Positions 28,397-38,082 are shown, counted from the first letter of the stretch. The stretch is DNA of 64,000 bases from Enterobacter sp. RHBSTW-00175 (GCF_013927005.1 NZ_CP055930.1:4774001-4838000), one strand, 5' to 3'. Made by a program: numbers and translations. Notes: generated from the letters alone by a model not told the origin.

Positions 28397-28478
28397 CATA
28401 ATAAAAGCCTATGTTTACGCGCATTGCGTTAAATTATTGTTAAATGCAAAGTGAGGGGACTCAATACAAGGAAATACA

Positions 28479-29006
28479 ATGACAACCTCACTGACTCTCC
28501 ACACACTCACCCGGGACGACGTGCTTTTGCATATTGATGCGCTGGCCGAGATCCTCGAAAACTGCGTTAACGGCGGTGCCTCCGTCAGCTTTATGCTACC
28601 TTTTACCCACGAAAAAGCCCGCGTATTCTGGCTTGGCGTCGCTGAAAGCGTTGGCCGCCAGGAGCGCACCGTGCTGGCCTGTGCCGATGAGCAGGGTGAA
28701 CTTATCGGTACGGTTCAGCTGATAACCGATCAACCCGAAAACCAGCCCCACCGTGCGGATGTCGCAAAATTACTGGTCCATGAGAAAGCACGGCGTAAGG
28801 ACGCAGCGATGGCCCTGATGGAAGCCCTGGAGGCAGAGGCCAGAAAGCATGGTATATCGGTGCTGGTACTGGATACTTCCACAGGTAGCGGGGCAGAGAC
28901 GTTCTACCAGCGCGCAGGCTGGCACAAAGTGGGTGAAATCCCGCGCTATGCCTTGATGCCTGACGGGGCGATGACGGCTACTTCGGTGTTCTATAAATTC
29001 TTGTGA
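28479..29006 (+). CDS. GNAT family N-acetyltransferase
   Basis: This is a 175-residue GNAT enzyme. Motif A is VAKLLVHEKARRKDAAMALM and the closing motif B is ETFYQRAGWHKVGEIPRYAL. The pattern (GTVQL strand, conserved tail with DGAMTATSVFYKFL) resembles acetyltransferases described as detoxifying (tabtoxin-resistance type), but the substrate is not determined. E. coli has no counterpart between its diguanylate cyclase and uxaB. Confidence 0.8.
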   Translation: MTTSLTLHTLTRDDVLLHIDALAEILENCVNGGASVSFMLPFTHEKARVFWLGVAESVGRQERTVLACADEQGELIGTVQLITDQPENQPHRADVAKLLVHEKARRKDAAMALMEALEAEARKHGISVLVLDTSTGSGAETFYQRAGWHKVGEIPRYALMPDGAMTATSVFYKFL

Positions 29007-29070
29007 TTATTTTTCACAATTGCTTCATGAATTGATCAAAACAGGGGTCGCGGTCGAAAAGTTTTGATAA

Positions 29071-29084
29071 GTTATTACACCAAT
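29071..29084. promoter_or_regulatory. Possible ExuR/UxuR operator of uxaB
   Basis: On the minus strand the sequence reads ATTGGTGTAATAAC, a good half-site and a weak half of the hexuronate operator (consensus about AATTGGTATACCAATT). It is centred in a 7-bp inverted repeat TGATAAG / CTTATCA and lies 40 bases before uxaB. Induction by galacturonate or glucuronate is expected but the site is weak. Confidence 0.4.
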
Positions 29085-29123
29085 CTTATCAGGCTGTATG
29101 ACTAATCAAAAAAGGACCCCATA

Positions 29124-30575
29124 GTGAACACACTCAACCGTCGTGATTTCCCCGGAGCTCTCTACCCAGAACGTATCATTCAGTTTGGTGAAGGCAACTT
29201 CCTGCGCGCCTTCGTAGACTGGCAAATCGACCTGCTTAACGAACATACCGATCTTAACTCTGGCGTGGTGATTGTCCGCCCAATCAAGAGCGATTTCCCG
29301 CCGTCACTGAGCACTCAGGACGGCCTGTACACCACCATTATTCGTGGCCTGAACGAGCATGGCGAAGCTGTTAGCGATGCGCGTCTTATCCGCTCTGTTA
29401 ACCGCGAAATCAGCGTTTACGACCAGTACGATGAGTTTCTGAAGCTGGCGCACAACCCGGATATGCGTTTTGTGTTCTCTAACACCACGGAAGCGGGCAT
29501 CAGCTACCATGCGGACGACAAGTTCGACGATGCTCCGGCCGTGAGTTATCCGGCGAAGCTGACGCGTCTGCTGTTCGAACGTTTCAGCCACTTTAATGGT
29601 GCGGCGGATAAAGGCTGGATCATCATTCCTTGTGAGCTGATTGATTACAACGGCGACGCACTGCGTGAACTGGTGCTGCGCTATGCACAGGAGTGGGCGT
29701 TACCGGCGGCATTTACCCAATGGCTGAATGATGCAAACAGCTTCTGCTCCACGCTGGTTGACCGTATCGTGACCGGTTATCCGCGTGATGAAGTGGCCGC
29801 GCTGGAAGCACAGCTCGGTTATCACGACGGGTTCCTTGATACCGCTGAGCACTTCTATCTGTTTGTTATTCAGGGGCCTAAATCCCTTGCCAGCGAACTG
29901 TGTCTGGATAAACTGCCGCTTAACGTACTGATTGTTGACGACATCAAACCGTACAAAGAGCGTAAGGTTGCTATTCTGAACGGTGCGCACACGGCGCTGG
30001 TTCCGGTTGCATTCCAGGTCGGGCTGGATACGGTGGGCGAAGCAATGAACGACACCGAAGTGTGCGCGTTTGTTGAAAAAGCCATTTACGAAGAGATCAT
30101 TCCGGTACTAGATCTGCCGCGTGATGAGCTGGAATCCTTCGCCAGCGCGGTAACCGGGCGTTTCCGTAACCCGTACATCAAGCACCAGCTGCTGTCTATC
30201 GCGCTGAACGGCATGACGAAATTCCGTACCCGTATTCTTCCGCAGCTGCTGGCAGGGCAGAAAGCCACCGGTAAACTACCTGCGCGCCTGACCTTTGCCC
30301 TTGCGGCTTTGATTGCGTTCTACCGCGCTGAACGCCAGGGCGAAAACTACCCGGTTCAGGACGATGCTCACTGGCTGGAACGCTATCAACAACTGTGGAC
30401 GCAGCACCACGACAAACAGATCAGCACCAGTGAACTGGTGAAATCTGTGCTCAGCGTCAGCGAACACTGGGAGCAAGATCTCACTCAGGTTAGCGGATTG
30501 GTAGAACAAGTTACGCTGGATCTGGATGCCATTCTGCATCAGGGGATGCGTGACGCGGTAAAACCGCTTTGCTAA
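29124..30575 (+). CDS. uxaB: Tagaturonate reductase (altronate oxidoreductase)
   Basis: UxaB reduces D-tagaturonate to D-altronate with NADH in galacturonate degradation. The 483-residue protein has the mannitol-dehydrogenase-type N-terminal domain ([20 protein letters not shown]) and C-terminal domain with the active-site region [20 protein letters not shown] (Lys and Asn/His of the polyol-dehydrogenase family). It matches E. coli UxaB in length and position. The other uxa and exu genes are not in this window. Confidence 0.95.
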   Translation: MNTLNRRDFPGALYPERIIQFGEGNFLRAFVDWQIDLLNEHTDLNSGVVIVRPIKSDFPPSLSTQDGLYTTIIRGLNEHGEAVSDARLIRSVNREISVYDQYDEFLKLAHNPDMRFVFSNTTEAGISYHADDKFDDAPAVSYPAKLTRLLFERFSHFNGAADKGWIIIPCELIDYNGDALRELVLRYAQEWALPAAFTQWLNDANSFCSTLVDRIVTGYPRDEVAALEAQLGYHDGFLDTAEHFYLFVIQGPKSLASELCLDKLPLNVLIVDDIKPYKERKVAILNGAHTALVPVAFQVGLDTVGEAMNDTEVCAFVEKAIYEEIIPVLDLPRDELESFASAVTGRFRNPYIKHQLLSIALNGMTKFRTRILPQLLAGQKATGKLPARLTFALAALIAFYRAERQGENYPVQDDAHWLERYQQLWTQHHDKQISTSELVKSVLSVSEHWEQDLTQVSGLVEQVTLDLDAILHQGMRDAVKPLC

Positions 30576-30611
30576 GACCTTTAGCGCTCTAGTATTGAGC
30601 GGGTAGAAGCG

Positions 30612-30645
30612 AGGGGAACAGCGCTTTTGGCTTTCCCCTTTATTT
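30612..30645 (+). terminator. Terminator of uxaB
   Basis: AGGGGAA and TTCCCCT form the outer stem, extended by AGC/GCT after a one-base bulge, and are followed by TTATTT. It lies 37 bases after the uxaB stop. Confidence 0.65.
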
Positions 30646-30817
30646 GAACAATGCATTAGTTACAACATACTATTTGCTGTTTTTTTAAAAAACAGACTTC
30701 AGCACCGTGCGGTTTAAGCTATTCAGTACAGAAAAAGCAATGTTCTATTAACATGCTTGCAACCATGAGGGGGATCACGTTTAATAGCTGCGCTCTTTAT
30801 CTTTTCTGAAGCTGACT

Positions 30818-31732
30818 ATGATTGTTCGTCCTCAACAGCACTGGCTGCGTCTTATTTTTGTCTGGCACGGCTCAGTACTGCCTAAAATATACACCCGGTT
30901 GTTTCTAAACTTCCTGCTTTCCATCGCTGTGATCATAATGCTGCCGTGGTATACCTCGCTTGGCATCAAATTCACCGTTGCGCCGTTTAGCATCCTGGGT
31001 GTGGCCATCGCCATATTTCTGGGTTTCAAAAATAACGCCTGTTATTCGCGCTATGTAGAGGCTCGCCTGCTTTGGGGGCAACTGATGATAGCGGCACGCT
31101 CGCTGTTTCGCGAGGTAAAAAACACCTTGCCGGACGATCCGCATCTGGGGGAGTTTGTCCGCCTGCAAATTGCCTTTGCGCATTGCTTAAGAATGACCCT
31201 GCGACGTCAACCGCAGGCAGAGCAGCTTGCAGGCTATATGTCCGCTGACAATCTGCGTCGGGTGATGGATTCCAGTTCCCCGGCCAACCGCATTCTGCTG
31301 TTAATGGGAGAATGGCTTGCCGTAAGACGCCGGGAAGGGCAGCTTTCCGACATACTGTTCCACAGCCTGAATAACCGCCTCAACGACATGTCGGTTGTGC
31401 TTTCCGGCTGCGAGCGTATCGCCACCACACCCGTCCCGTTTGCCTATACGCTTATCTTGCACCGTACGGTGTACCTGTTCTGCATTATGCTGCCGTTCGC
31501 GCTGGTTGTGGATCTGCACTACATGACGCCGTTCGTCTCTGCGCTGATTTCCTATACCTTTATCTCGCTGGATACGCTGGCAGAAGAGCTGGAAGATCCG
31601 TTTGGTACCGAGGACAACGATTTGCCATTAAACGCCATCTGTAACGCGATGGAACGTGATCTGTTACAGATGAACGATGAAGAGGCAATACCGGAAAGAA
31701 TGCTGCCGGATAAGCACTATCAACTGATGTAA
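30818..31732 (+). CDS. yneE: Bestrophin family membrane protein YneE
   Basis: This is an inner-membrane protein of 304 residues in the bestrophin (UPF0187) family, a pentameric ion channel fold in bacterial homologues such as that of Klebsiella. The sequence follows E. coli YneE: MIVRPQQHWLRLIFVWHGS, AIFLGFKNNACYSRYVEARL (neck helix) and the conserved tail LAEELEDPFGTEDNDLPL. The ion and physiological role in enterobacteria are unknown. The last 13 bases overlap a convergent GNAT gene. Confidence 0.92.
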   Translation: MIVRPQQHWLRLIFVWHGSVLPKIYTRLFLNFLLSIAVIIMLPWYTSLGIKFTVAPFSILGVAIAIFLGFKNNACYSRYVEARLLWGQLMIAARSLFREVKNTLPDDPHLGEFVRLQIAFAHCLRMTLRRQPQAEQLAGYMSADNLRRVMDSSSPANRILLLMGEWLAVRRREGQLSDILFHSLNNRLNDMSVVLSGCERIATTPVPFAYTLILHRTVYLFCIMLPFALVVDLHYMTPFVSALISYTFISLDTLAEELEDPFGTEDNDLPLNAICNAMERDLLQMNDEEAIPERMLPDKHYQLM

Positions 31733-32268
31733 CGGGCGTTCCACTCGTCGCGGGTGATCTCCCACAGCTCAGAGTCCAGCAGGCCGCTGACGTACTCTTT
31801 CTTTTCTGTTCTGATAAGTCTCATGCCGCTACTGGCAGAAATTCGCTGAGAGCGGCTGTTGTCCGCCGCTTTCGGCGCACGCAGCACCGGCTTATTCAGA
31901 GTGTTAAACCAGAAATCCGTTGCGGCAATGCTGGCTTCACGCATGTAACCCTGGCCTTGCCACTCCGGTGCTAGCCAAAAACCACGGTTGTTATCTTCTA
32001 CGTCATACAGACAGATAAGGCCCATCAGCTCATCAGGGGCTTCGTGGCGGCGAAGCGTCCAGAACCAGGCCACGCCTTTCTCCACATCCGGTAACGCAAC
32101 ATTATTCACGTAGTTTTCCGCGCCGTTATCCGGATAAGGCCAGGGAACCGTGGCTACCATATAACGCACAATTTCCCAACGCGGATAGAGCCGCTGGATC
32201 TGCGGTGCATCTTCCGAAACCAGCGGTTTTAGCAACAAACGCTCCGTTTTTAACGTGGGTGTCGTCAT
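31720..32268 (-). CDS. RimJ/RimL-type GNAT acetyltransferase
   Basis: This is a 182-residue GNAT enzyme of the ribosomal-protein/alanine acetyltransferase type: it begins LKTERLLLKPLVSEDAPQI, has FWLAPEWQGQGYMREASIA as acetyl-CoA motif and ends in a basic tail. Such proteins acetylate N-termini of proteins or small amines; the substrate here is unknown. A purine-rich site (AAAGGAG) precedes the ATG. It overlaps yneE tail to tail. Confidence 0.8.
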   Translation of the reverse strand: MTTPTLKTERLLLKPLVSEDAPQIQRLYPRWEIVRYMVATVPWPYPDNGAENYVNNVALPDVEKGVAWFWTLRRHEAPDELMGLICLYDVEDNNRGFWLAPEWQGQGYMREASIAATDFWFNTLNKPVLRAPKAADNSRSQRISASSGMRLIRTEKKEYVSGLLDSELWEITRDEWNARYIS

Positions 32269-32386
32269 CCATTGATCTCCTTTTTTAAGCGTTATGCTTT
32301 TGTTTGTCTTCTGGTATTTTCATCTTTACCACATTCCATCATGGCGTGCTGTGTTTCATTCACTACTACTCTTTGCAGGGGGCGCA

Positions 32387-32857
32387 ATGACGTTAAGACA
32401 GGCTGAGCCGAAAGAGGCTGAAATACTCTGGAACGTTCGCAATCAGGCGATCCGTTTTGGCTGCAAATCCAGTTACGACGCGGACGTGATTGCCCGCTGG
32501 ACGCCGGAACTGATGCCAGGGCACTACCGACATATGGTAGAGATAAACCCGTTTTATGTGGTCGAAGATGACACCGGGGAGATCGTTGCTACGGGGTATC
32601 TGGACCTGGAAACCCAGAGTGTCGAGGCGATATTTACTTTGCCTGGCGCATCAGGAAAAGGGTTGGCAACGCAGATTATCAATGCCTTAATTTCAGAGGC
32701 CAGAACGCGCGGAATAGTACGTATAAACCTCTCTTCAACGCCAAACGCACACACGTTTTATCAGAAGCACGGCTTTGTCACGCTCAGGGAGAGTCGTCAT
32801 CTTTCCCGCATGGCGGGGGCGGAGTTGCGCTGTTTTGAAATGGTTTTAGATCTGTAA
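32387..32857 (+). CDS. GNAT family N-acetyltransferase
   Basis: This is a 156-residue GNAT protein (motif A region FTLPGASGKGLATQIINALI, motif B NAHTFYQKHGFVTLRESRHL). The ATG at 32387 follows AGGGGG at a good distance; the longer frame from 32294 would add a hydrophobic stretch that has no ribosome site. It is 12 bases before another GNAT gene and probably in the same transcript. The substrate is unknown. Confidence 0.8.
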   Translation: MTLRQAEPKEAEILWNVRNQAIRFGCKSSYDADVIARWTPELMPGHYRHMVEINPFYVVEDDTGEIVATGYLDLETQSVEAIFTLPGASGKGLATQIINALISEARTRGIVRINLSSTPNAHTFYQKHGFVTLRESRHLSRMAGAELRCFEMVLDL

Positions 32858-32869
32858 TATGAGGAAAAT

Positions 32870-33310
32870 ATGGCAGTCATTGTAAGAGCAATACGTGCAG
32901 AAGATTACCCACAGTGGCGCCCGCTCTGGGACGGGTACACGCATTTTTATGACTGTGTACTGGATGAATCTGTCACTGCATCCACCTGGGAGCGGGCGCT
33001 AAACCCGCACTCATCGATGTTTTGTCGGGTGGCAGAAAAAGAGGGGCGCGTGATTGGGTTTGCGATGTGTGTTTTGCACGAGGGCACATGGTCGACGGCA
33101 CCCATTTGCTATCTCGAAGATTTGTTTGTAGATGCCGCGGTGCGTGGTGCCGGAACTGGCCAGGCACTGATCGATGCGCTGATGGAAGAGGGCAAGCGCG
33201 AAGGATGGTCAAAACTCTACTGGGTAACAAGGCAGAATAACCCTGCGCGAAAACTGTATGACCGCTTTGGCGAAGCCGATGACTATGTTCGCTACCGTAT
33301 TTCGCTGTAA
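32870..33310 (+). CDS. GNAT family N-acetyltransferase
   Basis: This is a 146-residue GNAT protein. Motif A is clear (YLEDLFVDAAVRGAGTGQAL, with the RGxGxG-type pyrophosphate loop) and motif B is RQNNPARKLYDRFGEADDYV. The N-terminus (IRAIRAEDYPQWRPLWDGY) is typical of small diamine or phosphinothricin-type acetyltransferases; that is only a resemblance. It pairs with the gene 12 bases upstream. Confidence 0.82.
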   Translation: MAVIVRAIRAEDYPQWRPLWDGYTHFYDCVLDESVTASTWERALNPHSSMFCRVAEKEGRVIGFAMCVLHEGTWSTAPICYLEDLFVDAAVRGAGTGQALIDALMEEGKREGWSKLYWVTRQNNPARKLYDRFGEADDYVRYRISL

Positions 33311-33334
33311 CGCCCCGCTGAATGAGCCTGTGTT

Positions 33335-33365
33335 TGTATCACACTGTATCGGGTATTGAGATACA
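33335..33365. promoter_or_regulatory. TGTATC repeats upstream of the hydrolase gene
   Basis: TGTATC occurs at 33335-33340 and 33345-33350 (10-base period, one helical turn, as OmpR-family regulators bind) and inverted as GATACA at 33360-33365. A related TGTATC...GATACA pair lies before the DipZ-like gene at 36549-36573. These may be sites for the response regulator encoded between them. Confidence 0.4.
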
Positions 33366-33461
33366 TACACAGGCTTGCAAAAAAGCCGTTTTCACACATA
33401 TCCCCTATACATAAATTTGTTGTGATATCCCCGTCAATCGTACTCAACCGGAGATACCAAC

Positions 33462-34457
33462 ATGTTTACTCAACTCACTTCCTCAGCATTAGCATTGACC
33501 GTTTCTCTTGGCACTGTGATGTCCTGCCAGGCTGAAGTCACCGGCAAAGATTACTCCGCCGCGTTTAACCAGGTTCATCAGATTAACGCAGGCGATCTGA
33601 ACGTGGGTTATGTGGATATCGGCCCGAAAGATGGACAGCCCGTTATCCTGTTACACGGCTGGCCGTACGACATTCACAGTTACGCGGATGTAGCTCCGGC
33701 GCTGGCGGCAAAAGGTTATCGCGTCATTGTGCCTTCTCTGCGTGGTTACGGTACCACCCGTTTTCTGTCAGACAAAACGCCGCGCAACGGCCAGCCCTCT
33801 GCCCTGGCAAAAGACATTGTGAATCTGATGGACGCACTGAATATCAAACAGGCCGTTTTCGCCGGTTACGACTGGGGTGCCCGCACCGCTGATATTGTGG
33901 CGGCACTGTGGCCAGAACGTGTGAAATCGCTGGTTTCCGTTAGTGGTTATCTGATTGGCAGCCAGGCCATCGGCAAACAGCCGCTGCCGCCGAAAGCGGA
34001 GCTGCAATGGTGGTATCAGTTCTATTTTGCGACCGAGCGCGGTGCGCAGGGCTATGCAAAAAACACCCACGACTTCGCCCGTTTAATCTGGTCCCAGGCA
34101 TCGCCTGACTGGAAATTTAGCGATGCCACATTTAACGCCAGCGCCAAATCACTGGACAACCCGGACCATGTCGCTGTCACCCTCAGTAACTACCGCTGGC
34201 GTTTAGGCCTGGAAAAAGGTGAACACAAATACGACAGCTACGAGCAAAAACTGGCGACGTTACCGACAATCAGCGTGCCGACCATCACCATTGAAGGCGG
34301 CAACAACGGCGCGCCGCACCCGGCACCCGAAGCGTACGCCAGTAAGTTTACCGGCAAATATGAGCACCGCACCTTTGGGGCAACCGTTGGCCACAATCCT
34401 CCACAGGAAGATCCGCAGGATTTCGTGAAAGCAGTCGTCGACGCGGATAAGCTCTGA
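33462..34457 (+). CDS. Exported alpha/beta hydrolase with aspartate nucleophile (epoxide-hydrolase type)
   Basis: This is a 331-residue alpha/beta hydrolase with a signal peptide (MFTQLTSSALALTVSLGTVM, then SCQAE). The nucleophile elbow is AGYDWGAR with Asp137 instead of serine, as in epoxide hydrolases and haloalkane dehalogenases. The oxyanion motif is HGWP (His65) and the catalytic histidine is likely His311 in VGHNPPQEDP. A periplasmic site is unusual for this enzyme type. The gene leads a cluster with a two-component system and a DipZ-like protein, which points to a role in envelope stress or detoxification; the substrate is unknown. Confidence 0.8.
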   Translation: MFTQLTSSALALTVSLGTVMSCQAEVTGKDYSAAFNQVHQINAGDLNVGYVDIGPKDGQPVILLHGWPYDIHSYADVAPALAAKGYRVIVPSLRGYGTTRFLSDKTPRNGQPSALAKDIVNLMDALNIKQAVFAGYDWGARTADIVAALWPERVKSLVSVSGYLIGSQAIGKQPLPPKAELQWWYQFYFATERGAQGYAKNTHDFARLIWSQASPDWKFSDATFNASAKSLDNPDHVAVTLSNYRWRLGLEKGEHKYDSYEQKLATLPTISVPTITIEGGNNGAPHPAPEAYASKFTGKYEHRTFGATVGHNPPQEDPQDFVKAVVDADKL

Positions 34458-34501
34458 AATGTGCTATTTTCAATACGTTACCCTTCATTCAGGAGCGTTC
34501 G

Positions 34502-35242
34502 GTGGAGCATATTGATCATATCCTTGTCGTCGATGACGACAGGGATATTCGTGAGTTAATCGTCGATTATCTTGTGAAGTCGGGTTATCACGCGTCTGGT
34601 GCCGCCAATGGTAAAGAGATGCGTGTGATCCTGGATAAACAGCATGTCGATTTGTTGGTACTGGATGTAATGATGCCCGGCGATGACGGGCTCACGCTTT
34701 GTCGCCAGTTGCGCAGCAGTAAGCATAAAGACCTGCCAATTTTGATGCTGACCGCGCGCAATGAAGATACCGACCGGATACTCGGGCTGGAAATGGGGGC
34801 TGACGACTATGTGGTTAAGTCCTTCGTTGCCAGGGAGGTACTGGCGCGAATCAAAGCCATTTTGCGCCGTTTCCGAACCATGCCGCCCAATTTACAGGTG
34901 ACGGAAGCCGGACGGTTAGTGGTGTTTGGTGAATGGCAACTGGACACCGTTGCCCGCCATCTGATTGATAACGAAGGCATGATAGTGGCGTTAAGCGGGG
35001 CGGAATACCGGCTATTACGCGTGTTCCTTGACCATCCCCAGCGCGTGCTGACGCGGGATCAACTGCTCAATCTGACTCAAGGGCGCGATGCCGAGTTGTT
35101 TGAACGTTCAATTGATCTTCTGGTCAGCCGCGTGCGCCAGCGCCTTAACGAAGACGCCCGGACACCGGCCTACATCAAAACCGTGCGCAGCGAAGGTTAC
35201 GTATTTACGATGCCCGTCACCATCAAAGAGGCCAATGAATGA
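34502..35242 (+). CDS. OmpR-family response regulator
   Basis: This is a 246-residue two-component regulator. The receiver domain has Asp55 in LLVLDVMMPGDDG as the phosphorylation site, the acidic pair DDDRDIR and the switch residues MLTAR and DYVVKSF (here K-S replaces the usual K-P). The C-terminal winged helix ends in SIDLLVSRVRQRLNEDARTP and VRSEGYVF. The start is GTG with AGGAG upstream; it overlaps the sensor kinase by four bases. Likely targets are the flanking hydrolase and DipZ-like genes. Confidence 0.88.
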   Translation: MEHIDHILVVDDDRDIRELIVDYLVKSGYHASGAANGKEMRVILDKQHVDLLVLDVMMPGDDGLTLCRQLRSSKHKDLPILMLTARNEDTDRILGLEMGADDYVVKSFVAREVLARIKAILRRFRTMPPNLQVTEAGRLVVFGEWQLDTVARHLIDNEGMIVALSGAEYRLLRVFLDHPQRVLTRDQLLNLTQGRDAELFERSIDLLVSRVRQRLNEDARTPAYIKTVRSEGYVFTMPVTIKEANE

Positions 35243-36537
35243 GGCTCTGGCCGCGCTCATTACTTTCGCGCCTGCTGATCATTGTCCTGATGGGGCTTCT
35301 GCTGGCGAACTCTCTCAGCCTGACGCTGGTTATGTATGAGCGAATGCGCAGCGCCCGTACCGTGATGCTTGGCAACCTTGAATACGATGTCGCCACCAGC
35401 GTGGCGATCCTCGACCGTCTGCCAGCGAATGAGCGCGCAGCCTGGCTGCCACGGCTCGAACGTGGTAATTACCGTTATATCCTGGGCGAGGGCGAGGCAG
35501 GTGCAACTCCGCAGGATAAACGCTCTCAGGATGCGATCCGCACATTAACTGATACGCTTGCTGCCCAATACCCGCTGCGTTTCACAGCCGTCCCCGGGCC
35601 GGTTTCACATATTCAGGCCCACCTGCAACTGCACGACGGCGCGCCGCTGACGATCGACCTGATCCCGCGAATGCCGCCAGTTGCCAGTTGGCTGCCTGTG
35701 GTGCTGGTTATGCAATTGCTGCTTGTCGCGTTGTGCTCCTGGATTGCGGTTCGCCAGGTAGTGCGGCCATTTTCGCTGTTCACCCGGGCGGTTGATACGC
35801 TCGATCCTTCGGCCAACACCCCGATGACGGAGCAGGGGCCGATCGAAGTTCACCGCGCGGCGCACGCCTTTAATGCCATGCAATCCCGTATTCAGGCTTA
35901 TCTTCGCGAGCGCACGCAAATTCTGGCTTCGATCTCGCACGACCTCCAGACGCCAATCACCCGGATGAAGCTGCGAGTTGAAATGGCAGACCAACCCGAA
36001 CTGCGCGATAAGCTATTAAATGATTTAGACAATATGTCTCGCCTGGTGCGGGAAGGCATTGCCTATGCCCGGTCATCAGAACCTCTGGAAGAAACCTCGT
36101 TAAAACTGGAGCTGAACGCCTGGATTAACAGCATCGCGTGTGACTACCAGGATATCGGTAAAAACGTGCAGTTTCAGGCAACAGACACACACCTGCCGCT
36201 GACAACACGCCCGCAGGCCTTGCGGCGTGTGATGACTAACTTGCTGGATAATGCGCTTAAGTTTGGCGATTATGCGGTTATCACCCTCAATGACCATGAT
36301 CCTGAGCACGTCGTCATTCATATCAGTGACAACGGCCCTGGCATTCCTGAGGCCGAGCTGGAAGCGGTATTGCAGCCATTTTACCGGGTCGAAACGTCGC
36401 GCAATCGCGATACCGGCGGCACCGGGCTGGGGCTGGCCATTGCCGCGCAGTTAACCGCCCAGCTTAATGGCACTCTACAATTGAATAACTGCGCGGAAGG
36501 CGGGCTGGATGTTGTTATCACCTTACCCCGCAGTTAA
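35239..36537 (+). CDS. Sensor histidine kinase
   Basis: This is an inner-membrane kinase of 432 residues. A first helix (LLIIVLMGLLLANSLSLTLV) is followed by a periplasmic sensor of about 130 residues, a second helix (VVLVMQLLLVALCSWIAV), HAMP, dimerisation domain with His234 in ASISHDLQTPITR, and ATPase domain with N-box NLLDNALKFGD, DNGPGIP and GGTGLGLAIAA. The periplasmic part has no recognisable ligand fold. Translation is coupled to the response regulator (ATGA overlap). Confidence 0.88.
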   Translation: MRLWPRSLLSRLLIIVLMGLLLANSLSLTLVMYERMRSARTVMLGNLEYDVATSVAILDRLPANERAAWLPRLERGNYRYILGEGEAGATPQDKRSQDAIRTLTDTLAAQYPLRFTAVPGPVSHIQAHLQLHDGAPLTIDLIPRMPPVASWLPVVLVMQLLLVALCSWIAVRQVVRPFSLFTRAVDTLDPSANTPMTEQGPIEVHRAAHAFNAMQSRIQAYLRERTQILASISHDLQTPITRMKLRVEMADQPELRDKLLNDLDNMSRLVREGIAYARSSEPLEETSLKLELNAWINSIACDYQDIGKNVQFQATDTHLPLTTRPQALRRVMTNLLDNALKFGDYAVITLNDHDPEHVVIHISDNGPGIPEAELEAVLQPFYRVETSRNRDTGGTGLGLAIAAQLTAQLNGTLQLNNCAEGGLDVVITLPRS

Positions 36538-36548
36538 TTGTACGGCTT

Positions 36549-36573
36549 TGTATCAAACAGGGAACGGGATACA
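36549..36573. promoter_or_regulatory. TGTATC...GATACA pair upstream of the DipZ-like gene
   Basis: TGTATC (36549-36554) and GATACA (36568-36573) form an inverted pair 13 bases apart, about 100 bases before the start. The same hexamers occur upstream of the hydrolase gene, which suggests a common regulator; the spacing differs, so this is tentative. Confidence 0.35.
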
Positions 36574-36674
36574 GGGCCTCACAAAACGCGTTGTTTTGCA
36601 CATCGTCTGAACACATCAGCACGCTGAAATGTCCTCACTGCAACGTCGCAGATAATCTGTCCTGTGAGGTCATT

Positions 36675-37865
36675 ATGTTTCTGATTATCGCTTTTCTGGG
36701 CGGGATGATAAGCCTGCTCAGCCCCTGTACGCTCCCCGTGATCCCGCTGCTGTTTGCCGGATTTCAGGGGCAACGCCCCCATCTCCTTGCGCTATTTGCC
36801 GGTATGATCGTGATGTTCACTCTGGTTGCCATGCTGGTTACGGTGGCAAGCGAGTGGATTGTGAATGCCACCCTGATTGGGCGCTGGATAGCGCTGCTGG
36901 TTCTGGCGATTGCGGCGCTGGCGTTAATCTTCCCGCAGTTCGCCCTGCGCATTGCCGGGCCTGCGGTCAGTGCGGGGAATGCCCTGAATAATCGCAGTAC
37001 GCAGACGCGCGGGTTGTTGTCTGCATTTCTGGCCGGGCTTTCGGTTGGCTTACTGTGGTCGCCCTGTGCCGGGCCGATCCTGGGGGCGATTTTCAGTATT
37101 AATATCGCCGGACATTCATCTATTACGACCGTCGCGCTGCTGGTTGCTTACGGCAGCGGATGCGCCCTGATGCTGGCTCTGCTGGCGGCTGGAGGGCGCA
37201 CGCTGATGGCACCGCTGAGAGCAAAATCGGCGCTGATGGCAAGGTTACGCCAGGGGGCGGGCGTTGTGATGCTGGCAGCCGTTGTATTCAATGCCACAGG
37301 GTTTATCACGACCTTAAAAGGGGCGAATGGTCTTGCCGATAACCTTGAAAATTCGCTGCTGAGTCTGGCTAAAACAGCATCAACCCAGCCGAAATTACAG
37401 CCTGTTGTGCAGGAGATGCCACGTAGCGACCTGCCTTCGTTGAGTGGCGGCACTGACTGGATAAATGGCGACCCGGTTACCCCAGAATCTTTAAAAGGGA
37501 AGGTGGTTCTGATCGATTTTTGGACGTGGGATTGCATCAACTGCCAGCATACGTTGCCTTATGTTCGCGATTGGGCGAATAAATACCAGTCTCAGGGCCT
37601 GGTGGTCATTGGGGTACACACACCGGAATATCCCTGGGAGAAACCGCTCTCCTCGGTGAAAGATGCGGTGAATAAATGGCAGCTCCCGTACCGCGTTGTG
37701 GCAGACAACAACTACCAGATCTGGAACGCATTTGGGAACCAGTACTGGCCGGCACATTACTATTTCGATGCTAAAGGCCAGCTTCGTTATACCTCATTTG
37801 GCGAAGGGAATTATGACAAGCAAGAACAGGTGATTCAGCAACTGCTGAAAGAGGCCAGATCATAA
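36675..37865 (+). CDS. DipZ-like thiol:disulfide transporter (CcdA plus thioredoxin domain)
   Basis: This is a 396-residue inner-membrane redox protein. Residues 1-235 form a CcdA-type electron-transfer membrane domain with the redox cysteines Cys18 (LLSPCTLPVIP) and Cys131 (LWSPCAGPILG). Residues about 265-396 are a periplasmic TlpA/thioredoxin-like domain with DCINC (Cys287 and Cys290) and PEYPWEKPLSSVKDAV. It should carry reducing power from cytoplasmic thioredoxin to periplasmic thiols. I start at ATG 36675 with GAGG upstream; the longer frame adds a Cys-rich stretch with no family match. Context with the two-component system suggests stress induction. Confidence 0.85.
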   Translation: MFLIIAFLGGMISLLSPCTLPVIPLLFAGFQGQRPHLLALFAGMIVMFTLVAMLVTVASEWIVNATLIGRWIALLVLAIAALALIFPQFALRIAGPAVSAGNALNNRSTQTRGLLSAFLAGLSVGLLWSPCAGPILGAIFSINIAGHSSITTVALLVAYGSGCALMLALLAAGGRTLMAPLRAKSALMARLRQGAGVVMLAAVVFNATGFITTLKGANGLADNLENSLLSLAKTASTQPKLQPVVQEMPRSDLPSLSGGTDWINGDPVTPESLKGKVVLIDFWTWDCINCQHTLPYVRDWANKYQSQGLVVIGVHTPEYPWEKPLSSVKDAVNKWQLPYRVVADNNYQIWNAFGNQYWPAHYYFDAKGQLRYTSFGEGNYDKQEQVIQQLLKEARS

Positions 37866-37871
37866 ATTGAT

Positions 37872-37910
37872 GGCGTGTCGTTTTAATATCTTTCTTTAAA
37901 ACGATACGCC
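37872..37910 (+). terminator. Hairpin after the DipZ-like gene
   Basis: GGCGTGTCGTTTTAA (37872-37886) pairs with TTAAAACGATACGCC (37896-37910) with one mismatch. It lies just after the stop codon; only a short T-stretch follows, so it may act as terminator or 3' protector. Confidence 0.5.
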
Positions 37911-38082
37911 TTAACAATATGTGCTTTTTAAATATTGGTTTTATTTTATTCATTCTTGGCGATTTGTGCGCTAATGATTTAATCGTTTTACATAGATTTA
38001 CAACGATGGTAACTATATTACCCTGCAACTGCTTTTGGTGTTGCAACAAATATAATAAGTGGCATATGACAGGGTATATTAA

